From the NCBI GenBank assembly GCA_937915475.1, contig CALGIR010000313.1:1-8448 (forward strand): DNA of 8,448 nt, in the 5' to 3' direction. The DNA is from an uncultured Bacteroidales bacterium (GTDB lineage Bacteria; Bacteroidota; Bacteroidia; Bacteroidales; Tenuifilaceae). The position numbers and the translations under genes were made by a program. Positions 1 to 6,027 of the stretch are shown one piece after another (position 1 is the first letter of the stretch; each line of letters begins with the position of its first letter). The notes under the pieces were generated by a model. It was given only the letters and a program-made list of their open reading frames with translations. It searched no databases and had not been told where the DNA came from.

Positions 1-30
1 AATAAACAGAAGTTAGAAAAATCAACGAAA

Positions 31-750
31 TTAAGTTCGTAAAGTAGAATTAAGTTCATCTCTTATTTGATTATCCATATCCAACCACGAGTAAGTTGTT
101 GCACCAAAATTTGCATGGCTAACAAGTCCATTCCATACCCAAGTAAGGTTTCCGGTGGGGTTAACCCTGCATTCCCAATAGCGCAAAATTTGAGCCATGG
201 CCACAGCGGTGCAGCCGGCAGGATAATTATTTGGAACTGAATCATTGAAACCATATCGTTGCCCCCATTCGGTGTCAAGCATTGGGGCAACATTGGAGGT
301 TACAGACCTTAGCTGGTTCTGGTCATAAATCTCTTCCCATTGTTTTTTGATATCTTCATCCTGAGGATTTCTGTCATTTTTTATCTTCGATATTTTGCTT
401 TTATACTTTTCCAACAAATAATCTAATCCCGGAGGTAAATCAGCTTCCCTAAAATCGCCTTTAGGGCAATAACCCAAATATGGGGGTGCCCCTTTATCGC
501 CAGATATGATTGCGAAGCCCCCTTTTTCGAAAGGCACAATATACAGCAAGGTGTCTACCTTCTCTTGTTCAGTTTTCCTGATGTTTCCCAGCGGGATAAT
601 TCCTTTGGTATTAGTTAACCTGCCTGAGTTGTGCTTTTTAAATATAATCTTTGCAAGCTCGGAAGCATCTTCTTTCTTAACTTTTTGTGCCAAGCTAAAA
701 AACGGGCATACAAATACCAATGTCAAAAGTGTAAACAAATATTTTTTCAT
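31..750 (-). CDS. Truncated C10-family (streptopain-like) cysteine protease, propeptide plus N-terminal half of catalytic domain
   Basis: The 239-residue product starts with a signal peptide (about residues 1-21, ending FFSLA before Gln22). A Spi/propeptide-like region follows (about 23-120, including GGFAIISGD and YLGYCPKGDF). The start of a peptidase C10 domain is then seen: APMLDTEWGQ at 155-164 and the catalytic-cysteine motif AGCTAVAMAQILRYW at 178-192, with Cys180 as nucleophile. FGATTYSW at 215-222 is also typical of C10 enzymes. The frame then ends at TAA (31-33), before the region that should carry the catalytic His and the C-terminal sorting domain. SpeB-like precursors are nearly 400 residues, and Bacteroidota members are often longer. 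As written it cannot be an active protease. It could be a pseudogene, a frameshift or assembly error near the window edge, or a surviving propeptide acting as an inhibitor. The ATG at 750 lies 6 nt after the upstream lipoprotein gene, so the two are probably co-transcribed. Family assignment is confident; functional state is not. Confidence 0.85.
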   Translation of the reverse strand: MKKYLFTLLTLVFVCPFFSLAQKVKKEDASELAKIIFKKHNSGRLTNTKGIIPLGNIRKTEQEKVDTLLYIVPFEKGGFAIISGDKGAPPYLGYCPKGDFREADLPPGLDYLLEKYKSKISKIKNDRNPQDEDIKKQWEEIYDQNQLRSVTSNVAPMLDTEWGQRYGFNDSVPNNYPAGCTAVAMAQILRYWECRVNPTGNLTWVWNGLVSHANFGATTYSWLDMDNQIRDELNSTLRT

Positions 751-756
751 AGGGTT

Positions 757-1272
757 CTATTTTAAGCGTTCAAAGTACTGTCCAATCTCTCCGTTTCGTA
801 TTATTTCGCTTATCTCCACTGAATCCTCCAGCGTAAAGGTGGTTATACATCTATAAAGTTCTAAGTATGGGTCTTTATCCAGGATGTATTTCCGTAATGT
901 GTCATACGGAAGTGCATGGCCTGGGTTATTCATTGCAATTTCTTTTAAAAGGACTTCTTTGAAGGTAAGAGAGAGATAAACATCTGTTAGCTTAGCGGGA
1001 CCGTCAAGTACATAACCATTGACAACTTTTTGCCTTCCGGTATAAATGGTATCTTCATTTAATCCCGACCACAAAGTTTTATCCCGTTCCCAACAATTTT
1101 TAGCCCATATTTCATCTCCAGACATTCTTATCATATATAGATGCCTGTAATCGCCTTTTGTTTTGTGTAAGCTCACGTTGCCTGTTACGGGAGTATTATA
1201 CATCCAATCGCAACCATTTAGCAGATTAAAAACTATTAAAATGATGCTTAGTTTTATAATTTTTGTTTTCAT
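757..1272 (-). CDS. Lipoprotein of unknown function upstream of the C10 protease
   Basis: I do not recognise this 171-residue protein. It starts with a basic, hydrophobic leader and a lipobox LLNGC at residues 17-21, so it should be cleaved by signal peptidase II and lipidated at Cys21. The mature part is mixed charged and aromatic, with two further cysteines (Cys60, Cys142) and no enzyme motif I know. The C-terminus (SVEISEIIRNGEIGQYFERL) looks helical. The ATG at 1272 follows an AT-rich leader containing a candidate TAnnTTTG box. The stop lies 6 nt before the protease start, indicating a two-gene unit. In Bacteroides fragilis some C10 proteases (bfp) are encoded beside small exported inhibitors (bfi), so an inhibitor or partner role is a reasonable guess. 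It rests only on position, not on any similarity I can see. Confidence 0.75.
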   Translation of the reverse strand: MKTKIIKLSIILIVFNLLNGCDWMYNTPVTGNVSLHKTKGDYRHLYMIRMSGDEIWAKNCWERDKTLWSGLNEDTIYTGRQKVVNGYVLDGPAKLTDVYLSLTFKEVLLKEIAMNNPGHALPYDTLRKYILDKDPYLELYRCITTFTLEDSVEISEIIRNGEIGQYFERLK

Positions 1273-1303
1273 TTTTTTGAAATTTTATGGTTATACAAAT
1301 TTG

Positions 1304-1311
1304 CAAAAATA
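1304..1311 (-). promoter_or_regulatory. Candidate -7 box for the lipoprotein/C10 pair
   Basis: The minus strand reads TATTTTTG, matching the Bacteroidota -7 consensus TAnnTTTG, 31 nt before the lipoprotein ATG. No TTTG is seen at the expected -33 spacing; the nearest lies about 31 nt upstream. This is a weak call based on one box and its position. Confidence 0.35.
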
Positions 1312-1377
1312 TATGTGAATTTACCCTCCACCTCCTCGTTAGCAAAAGTCGAAAGTTTATAAAGCGAAAAGGTACAT

Positions 1378-1453
1378 GAGTTCACTTTTAAACTCTTACC
1401 CCTGAGCTAGGCGGCGTTACCTGTCTGGTGGGGTAAGTATTCCTATAGCTTAC
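1378..1453. repeat. Cluster of overlapping inverted repeats, possible structured leader
   Basis: Three perfect dyads overlap. GAGTT (1378-1382) pairs with AACTC (1391-1395). CTTACCCC (1395-1402) pairs with GGGGTAAG (1430-1437). GTAAG (1433-1437) can instead pair with CTTAC (1449-1453). The second and third pairings share 1433-1437 and so exclude each other, as in attenuators or riboswitch expression platforms. If transcribed on the minus strand it would lie upstream of the lipoprotein/C10 pair, but the candidate promoter at 1304-1311 would start transcription downstream of it. The structure is visible in the sequence; any regulatory role is inference. Confidence 0.4.
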
Positions 1454-1718
1454 TGGTTTTAAGGGTATAAACTGCAAACAAGTTACAAGCAATTTGCTAG
1501 AAAAGCAAAAACAGAGGGTAAAAACGAACTATGTTACTGTAATTTAATACGTTTTTAGGAGAATGTCAACCGTTGTGCAGTAATACTCATATTGCGAGGC
1601 ACTTCCACATTATGGTAAAGGCAACCAGCTGTTTATGGCATTATGTATTTGGTAAACTAATAGTTGGCTTTGCAGTAGCATGGGAAGGTAAATGGCAGTA
1701 GCAAACTAGGGTAGAAAA

Positions 1719-1733
1719 TTGGAATGTTTCCAA
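1719..1733 (-). terminator. Possible weak terminator of the porQ-cmk-ispH-lipoprotein operon
   Basis: TTGGAA, a 3-nt loop and TTCCAA form a perfect 6-bp hairpin. On the minus strand it is followed by TTTTC. It lies about 50 nt after the stop of the last operon gene. The stem is short and AT-rich and the T-tract is brief, so this is only a candidate. Confidence 0.35.
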
Positions 1734-1783
1734 AGAAGAGTTTTTAATTCGCTTTCTAAAACCAGCAATATCAATACAAACAA

Positions 1784-2047
1784 CTACCTGGTCTCAATAA
1801 TCCTATTCTCGATGCGGATTTCTGTCGAATCTTTTGCAATACTGGTAACATCACCCCTGCAGTTGGTGAAGTACACATAATGCCCAGAGTCGTAAAATTT
1901 GTAAACCTTGCAGCCATCATGCTCAAACAGGTACTCCACTTTATACGTTGGATTGTTTTCTGGTTTAATTTTTTCGATTGGGCGACCTGTCATGCAGGAA
2001 TAAAGCATTGTGCCAATTGCCAGAAAGAGTAGAATTTTCAGCTTCAT
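1784..2047 (-). CDS. Small DUF4884-like lipoprotein
   Basis: This 87-residue protein has a leader ending in the lipobox MLYSC, with lipidated Cys18. The short mature domain contains NPTYKVEYLFEHDGCKVYKF and GHYVYFTNCRGDVTS. From memory this matches DUF4884, a family of roughly 90-residue Bacteroidales proteins of unknown function; I could not check it. After lipidation two cysteines remain, Cys46 (HDGC) and Cys63 (TNC). They could form a disulfide in the periplasm or bind a metal; this is inference. The length fits a complete family member. The ATG at 2047 is 10 nt after the ispH stop, so it is almost certainly translated from the ispH operon transcript. The link to isoprenoid synthesis may be accidental. 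Confidence 0.8.
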   Translation of the reverse strand: MKLKILLFLAIGTMLYSCMTGRPIEKIKPENNPTYKVEYLFEHDGCKVYKFYDSGHYVYFTNCRGDVTSIAKDSTEIRIENRIIETR

Positions 2048-2057
2048 TGCATTTTTG

Positions 2058-2954
2058 TTATTTGCTCAAAATGTGAATATTATCGACCACTTGCTCCATT
2101 AGCCAAAGCGGTGTGGAGGTTGCTCCGCAAATGCCAACGGAATCAACATCTTTGAACCAGTCTAAAACTAGTTCGTTGGGTGAACTTATAAAATGTGAGT
2201 GAGGGTTAACCGACCTGCATACCTCGTAAAGCATTTTACCATTTGAGCTGTTTTTGCCGCTGACAAAAATAATGGCATCAAAGCGTTTTGCAAAGGATTT
2301 TAGCTCAGTTTTTCGGTTTGCAACCTGTCCGCAAATGGAGTTATGCACCTTAAAATTGATGCTCTCACCATGGCTTGCAGCTATCATTCTCCGCCTAATC
2401 TCATCGGCAATTCTTTTGTACTCGTCGGCACTTTTAGTGGTTTGGGCAAACAGCTCAATGGGTTTTGCGAAATTTAACTTTTCAATTCCATCAATGCTTT
2501 CAACAACAATGGCATTCTCTTGGGTTTGCCCCACCAAGCCAAGCACTTCGGCATGTCCTTTTTTTCCAAAAATAACTACCTCTCCGCCTACCTGCTGCAT
2601 GCGTTCCCATCCCTCCCGAACCTTTACCTGAAGTTTGAGCACCACTGGGCAGGATGCATCAATAATCTCAATGCCCTTATCCAACGCTTTTCTATAGGTT
2701 TCAGGTGGTTCGCCGTGCGCTCTGAAAAGTACTTTTTTACCCTGCAGCTGCCCTAAGTCGGCATGCGTTATGGTGTTTAGCCCTAATGACTTTAGTCGCT
2801 CCACCTCCATATCGTTATGAACAATTTCGCCCAAACAATATAAAGTTCCCTCACTCTGCAACTCCTTTTCGGCCTGCGAAATGGCGTTGACTACCCCAAA
2901 GCAAAAGCCCGAACTTTTATCAATCTCAATATGTAATGGTTTCTTTCTTTCCAT
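2058..2954 (-). CDS. ispH: 4-hydroxy-3-methylbut-2-enyl diphosphate reductase (IspH/LytB)
   Basis: IspH is the last enzyme of the MEP pathway. It is a cytosolic iron-sulfur enzyme that reduces HMBPP to IPP and DMAPP. All three cluster cysteines are present: Cys18 in GFCFGV, Cys102 in ASCPVV and Cys208 in NSICGQVANRK. The substrate-binding residues also line up: His46 (EIVHN), His80 (RAHGE), His134 and Glu136 (KGHAEV), the SGKNSSNGKML segment at 232-242, and the C-terminal GATSTP at 277-282. At 298 residues it is a normal stand-alone IspH, without the fused S1 domain seen in some bacteria. The ATG at 2954 is 21 nt after the cmk stop, so the two genes are in one operon. The cell should therefore make isoprenoids by the MEP route. 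Confidence is very high. Confidence 0.97.
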   Translation of the reverse strand: MERKKPLHIEIDKSSGFCFGVVNAISQAEKELQSEGTLYCLGEIVHNDMEVERLKSLGLNTITHADLGQLQGKKVLFRAHGEPPETYRKALDKGIEIIDASCPVVLKLQVKVREGWERMQQVGGEVVIFGKKGHAEVLGLVGQTQENAIVVESIDGIEKLNFAKPIELFAQTTKSADEYKRIADEIRRRMIAASHGESINFKVHNSICGQVANRKTELKSFAKRFDAIIFVSGKNSSNGKMLYEVCRSVNPHSHFISSPNELVLDWFKDVDSVGICGATSTPLWLMEQVVDNIHILSK

Positions 2955-2975
2955 CGCTTATTAAAAGAAAATAAT

Positions 2976-3665
2976 CTACGGCAATTTGGAAACTACCTCT
3001 TTATAAATGTTATCAAACCAATTCATCTGCTCCTCAACCGTTAAATGTGAATTATCGAGCACAATGGCATCAACTGCTTGGCGTAAAGGGGCAACATCGC
3101 GGCTGCCGTCAATGCGGTCGCGCTCCTCGATATTCATCAGCACCTCTTTAAGGGTAACCTTCTCACCCTTACCATCCATCTCCTTTAGCCTTCTCTGCGC
3201 ACGGATTATGGGGTCGGCAGTCATAAATATTTTTAGTTCAGCCTTGGGAAATACCACGGTTCCAATGTCTCTACCATCCATCACAATTCCTTTCTGCTCA
3301 CCCATCTCCTGCTGCTGCTGTGTCATTTTACTCCGCACCATGGGGATGGCCGAAACGGGGCTTACTAGCCCCGAAACCTCAAGTGTACGTATTTCGCGCT
3401 CAATCACCTCTCCGTTAAGCGTAGTTAGCCATCCATCTCCAGATACATCCTTCACAAAACCAACCTTTATATCCTTGAGAAGTTCTGCTAGTCTAACCTC
3501 ATCTATGCCAGAACTGGCTGCAATACCCTCGCGGATAGATGCTAAAGTAACCGCTCTGTACATGGCACCACTATCAATATAGATATAGTTTAGTCTTTTG
3601 GCTATGGCCTTGGCAAAAGTACTCTTCCCGCACGAGGAGTACCCGTCAACGGCGATTGTAATCAT
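2976..3665 (-). CDS. cmk: (d)CMP kinase / cytidylate kinase
   Basis: Cmk phosphorylates CMP and dCMP to the diphosphates using ATP, in the cytosolic pyrimidine nucleotide pathway. Counting from the ATG at 3665 (229 residues), the P-loop is GYSSCGKST at 8-16. The CMP-binding motif DSGAMYRA starts at 31, DGRDIGT is at 130-136 and the arginine-rich lid RDRIDGSRDVAPLR is at 182-195. The SSCGKST version of the P-loop is usual in Bacteroidota. I chose ATG 3665 because the protein then begins MITIAVDG, as homologues do. An in-frame GTG at 3677 would add four residues (MNKP) and cannot be excluded. The gene lies 21 nt before ispH and about 100 nt after the porQ stop, in an arrangement conserved in the phylum. 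A possible internal promoter sits in the porQ-cmk gap. Confidence 0.96.
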   Translation of the reverse strand: MITIAVDGYSSCGKSTFAKAIAKRLNYIYIDSGAMYRAVTLASIREGIAASSGIDEVRLAELLKDIKVGFVKDVSGDGWLTTLNGEVIEREIRTLEVSGLVSPVSAIPMVRSKMTQQQQEMGEQKGIVMDGRDIGTVVFPKAELKIFMTADPIIRAQRRLKEMDGKGEKVTLKEVLMNIEERDRIDGSRDVAPLRQAVDAIVLDNSHLTVEEQMNWFDNIYKEVVSKLP

Positions 3666-3738
3666 TGGTTTATTCACAAAAACAAAGATGTGTTATTACT
3701 AATAAACAAGGACATTGAATGCCCTATTAAATACAGTA

Positions 3739-3746
3739 CAAAGGTA
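3739..3746 (-). promoter_or_regulatory. Candidate internal -7 box for cmk-ispH
   Basis: The minus strand reads TACCTTTG, a full match to TAnnTTTG, in the porQ-cmk gap and 73 nt before the cmk ATG. The -33 region is T-rich without a clean TTTG. It would allow cmk and ispH to be expressed independently of porQ. Confidence 0.4.
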
Positions 3747-3767
3747 ATTTAAAAAGAGAAAATTAGC

Positions 3768-4823
3768 CTATAAATTCTTTTTCTTGAAAAAATCATCAAG
3801 GCCTGTGCTAATGGAAAAATGGTTCGAACCACCCGCCAGATGATAAGTTGCTCTACTATAGTTTATGTAAAACTTGTTTATCTTTATTCCTACCCCCCAG
3901 CTAAAACCTACAGTAGCGGCACGGTCCTCAATCTTCATCTCGTTCCGACGCTGAAAATTATATCCTCCTCTTATGTAGAAATTGGTAATGGGAACGAACT
4001 CAACCCCTAAAATTAGGTGACTAATTATCTCGTTACCCATCCTCTTGAGTAGTGGTGTCTCTGAGGATTGCTCATCGCCAAAAAGAGAAAAGTTCTTATC
4101 TTCTCGTTCATAAAAAAGGCTGGTTGTTTGAACCTGCTGAAAAGTACCCACAAGCCTAAACGGAGCATGCTTAAATTTTTGACTTGCACCAATCAATAAT
4201 TCAAAAGGCAAAGATTCCCAAGTATCGGGAGTATAGGGCTTAAGCATAGTACCAATGTTTCTTGCAACAATTCCTGCCGATGAAAGCCCATTGCGACTTA
4301 AGAATGAAACCCCTACATCGGCAGCAATACCAAACGAGGTGTACTGTTCCAGGTGCGAGTAAATGGGTTTTAGGTTTACACCAACCGTAAACAAGCTATC
4401 GATTGAGCGCGAATAGGTTAAATGAAGAGCCATGTCGTAGCCGGTGAAACTTCCGGTAATTTGCCCAACTACGTTGGCCTCGATAAAATCGCCATAACCC
4501 ACATGCTGCATACCGATACCAAAAGTGCCTACCCCCTCAAGATGCCTTGAGTATGTAACAAAAGCATACTTAATATCAGCATAATAAGACACATACGATA
4601 GTGATAGTTGATTATGAAGCTGGCTGGACAGCTGTGCTGGATTGAATAAAGCCACGCCTTGGTCGGGCTCATCAAGAGCAACAACTTTACTCCCAAGCGC
4701 AGCGCTTCTTGGGGTTATTGTTAGATTTAAAAATCCGTAGGTGCTCTTGCCACCCACCTGAGCATACAGGCTAAAAACTGTTACCAAAAGTACAGTAAAA
4801 ACAGCAAAAAATCTTTTCATCAT
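3768..4823 (-). CDS. porQ: Type IX secretion system protein PorQ (outer-membrane beta-barrel)
   Basis: PorQ is part of the surface attachment complex (PorU, PorV, PorQ, PorZ) that processes and anchors T9SS cargo at the outer membrane. Read from the ATG at 4823 it has 351 residues. A signal peptide covers about residues 1-21 (ending SLYA before Gln22). The N-terminal signature GGKSTYGFLNLTITPRSAALG follows, then VALDEPDQGVALFNPAQLS. The rest alternates hydrophobic and polar residues with Gly and aromatics, as in an outer-membrane barrel of the PorV/PorQ type. A longer frame reaches a GTG at 4850, but that GTG overlaps a perfect -7 box, so initiation at the tandem ATGs (4823 or 4820) is much more likely. 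The family and its position directly upstream of cmk and ispH match the order I recall from P. gingivalis. It implies a T9SS in this organism. Confidence 0.9.
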   Translation of the reverse strand: MMKRFFAVFTVLLVTVFSLYAQVGGKSTYGFLNLTITPRSAALGSKVVALDEPDQGVALFNPAQLSSQLHNQLSLSYVSYYADIKYAFVTYSRHLEGVGTFGIGMQHVGYGDFIEANVVGQITGSFTGYDMALHLTYSRSIDSLFTVGVNLKPIYSHLEQYTSFGIAADVGVSFLSRNGLSSAGIVARNIGTMLKPYTPDTWESLPFELLIGASQKFKHAPFRLVGTFQQVQTTSLFYEREDKNFSLFGDEQSSETPLLKRMGNEIISHLILGVEFVPITNFYIRGGYNFQRRNEMKIEDRAATVGFSWGVGIKINKFYINYSRATYHLAGGSNHFSISTGLDDFFKKKNL

Positions 4824-4849
4824 CTTAAAACACGTTAAGCTAGCACCCA

Positions 4850-4857
4850 CAAAAGTA
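4850..4857 (-). promoter_or_regulatory. Probable porQ operon promoter (-7 box)
   Basis: The minus strand reads TACTTTTG, matching TAnnTTTG, 26 nt before the preferred porQ ATG. A T-rich stretch (TTTT for TTTG) lies about 19 nt upstream, where the -33 element would be. Start-site geometry gives a leader of about 20 nt. This supports the start at 4823 over the GTG at 4850. Confidence 0.5.
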
Positions 4858-4989
4858 CATTATGAAAACTAAAAAACCTTTGGTTTAGTATAGGGACTAG
4901 ATAATATTTTGAATTATGCTCTACCTAAAAGGTATTTACACTTTGAATAACATAAAGAATATTTAACATCCCTATGGCAAAAATAAAGT

Positions 4990-4997
4990 TAACTTTG
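4990..4997 (+). promoter_or_regulatory. Probable lipid-kinase promoter (-7 box)
   Basis: TAACTTTG matches TAnnTTTG and lies 37 nt before the GTG start of the plus-strand lipid kinase. A TTTA at 4962-4965 is the nearest -33-like sequence, but its spacing of 24 nt is rather long. A 13-bp dyad, GTATT-GTT-AATAC (5000-5012), covers the expected transcription start and could be an operator or chance. Confidence 0.45.
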
Positions 4998-5034
4998 TAG
5001 TATTGTTAATACACACAAAACTTATTCGCCACTT

Positions 5035-5919
5035 GTGATTAGAGAGAGAGAAAAGGTACTGTTTATCGTAAACCCCAAATCGGGAAAAGGGGTATTAAAA
5101 AACCTTGAGAAAAAAATTGAAAAAACCCTTGACAGCAAAAGATTTATTGCAGTCATTGAGTACACCCAATGGGTAAAACATGCCACCACTATTGCACGAG
5201 AATATGTTGATAAAGGTATAAAAAGGGTTGTGGCCATGGGTGGCGATGGAACGGTAAACGAAGTTGCATCGGCCCTAATACATACCGATGCAATACTTGG
5301 TGTTATCCCCATTGGCTCGGGGAATGGATTTGCGCGCCATCTGCGAATTCCTTTCCTAATTGAGAAAGCAATTAAGCTGATTAATTGCGATAAAATTGCG
5401 CTTATTGATGTGGGGATGGTAAACCAGCAACCGTTTTTTTGCACTGCTGGTGTTGGATTCGATGCACAAGTAGGCAACTCATTTGCCAAAGGCAAGAAAA
5501 GGGGCTTTATAAATTATATTAGAACAGCAATTCTCGTGTTTTTACACTACAAGGTAAAACGCTATAGAATAACCCTTAACAACCAAACTATTGAAAAGGC
5601 AGCCTTTTTAATTACAGTTGCCAACATAGCGCAATATGGCAACAATGCATATATTGCACCCAATGCAGATATAACCGATGGCATGCTGGACGTAACTATT
5701 ATGTCGCCATTCCCTAAATACATTTCTCCATCGATGGGGATGAGACTATTCGTAAAGCGCATTGGAAAAAGTAAGTTTGTTGAAGCCTTTAAGGTAAAAG
5801 AGATAACTATCGAACAGCTCGATTCCAATGTTATGCATTTCGACGGCGAACCAATTACTATGGAGTCACCACTAAACTTCAGTGTAGAGCATCTGGCTCT
5901 AAAAGTGTTTGTACCGTAA
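5035..5919 (+). CDS. Diacylglycerol kinase family (YegS/LCB5-like) lipid kinase
   Basis: This 294-residue protein belongs to the DAGK catalytic family, which transfers phosphate from a nucleoside triphosphate to diacylglycerol, sphingoid bases or related lipids at the inner face of the membrane. Visible motifs are VNPKSGKG at 12-19, the nucleotide-binding GGDGTVNEV at 69-77 and IPIGSGNGFAR at 91-101. The C-terminal half has YIAPNADITDGMLDV at 206-220 and the FDGE motif at 269-272. There is no signal peptide or clear membrane segment, and the length is normal. The start is a GTG at 5035: an in-frame TAA lies upstream at 4990-4992 and the next in-frame ATG is at codon 68, inside the catalytic domain. 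The substrate cannot be told from sequence. Bacteroidota make sphingolipids, so either diacylglycerol or a sphingoid base is possible. It is transcribed alone, divergent from porQ. Confidence 0.92.
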   Translation: MIREREKVLFIVNPKSGKGVLKNLEKKIEKTLDSKRFIAVIEYTQWVKHATTIAREYVDKGIKRVVAMGGDGTVNEVASALIHTDAILGVIPIGSGNGFARHLRIPFLIEKAIKLINCDKIALIDVGMVNQQPFFCTAGVGFDAQVGNSFAKGKKRGFINYIRTAILVFLHYKVKRYRITLNNQTIEKAAFLITVANIAQYGNNAYIAPNADITDGMLDVTIMSPFPKYISPSMGMRLFVKRIGKSKFVEAFKVKEITIEQLDSNVMHFDGEPITMESPLNFSVEHLALKVFVP

Positions 5920-5977
5920 ACTCCAACGCTCCATCGTTTAGGTGATATAAGTTCTATGAACAATCCCTTAAAACGTA

Positions 5978-6019
5978 GTTATTGTTCTTATCAAATGCCT
6001 CTCAGATATCAACAATAAC
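5978..6019. terminator. Hairpin between convergent genes, likely bidirectional terminator
   Basis: GTTATTGTT (5978-5986) and AACAATAAC (6011-6019) form a perfect 9-bp stem. After a 2x2 mismatch it continues with TATC (5989-5992) pairing with GATA (6005-6008), leaving a 12-nt loop. It sits between the stop codons of the convergent lipid kinase and EamA genes. On the minus strand TACGTTTT follows the stem; on the plus strand there is no clear T-tract. Confidence 0.45.
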
Positions 6020-6027
6020 CTAATCAT

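Larger units (their letters stand above)
1273..1783. other. 511-nt intergenic region without a supported gene; structured in its left half
   Basis: No reading frame here has convincing coding character on either strand. The longest plus-strand ATG frame noticed is 29 codons (1612-1701), with no recognised product. The left part (1378-1453) is richer in G and C than its surroundings and holds three overlapping inverted repeats. A 9-bp direct repeat GCAGTAGCA occurs at 1672-1680 and 1695-1703. A small hairpin at 1719-1733 may terminate the ispH operon. The rest is AT-rich sequence in which I see nothing definite. Confidence 0.6.

Noticed and set aside
1326..1336. Perfect Shine-Dalgarno-like AGGAGGTGG on the minus strand
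   Set aside because: No start codon follows at a usable distance, and genes in this phylum rarely depend on such sites.
1320..1425. tRNA-like sequence on the minus strand (TAGCTCAGGGGTAAGAG resembling a D-arm)
   Set aside because: No anticodon arm, T-arm or matching acceptor stem could be fitted around it; the D-arm likeness alone is not enough.
1612..1701. 29-codon plus-strand frame
   Set aside because: Too short, no recognised product and no promoter or leader evidence; kept only as part of the spacer finding.
3666..3677. GTG start extending cmk by four residues
   Set aside because: The ATG at 3665 gives the normal family N-terminus; the GTG cannot be excluded but is less likely.
4824..4850. 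GTG start extending porQ by nine residues
   Set aside because: It overlaps the predicted -7 box and would put extra residues before a normal signal peptide.
5022..5963. Long antisense frames opposite the lipid kinase
   Set aside because: They mirror a clearly conserved coding gene and have no family motifs of their own.
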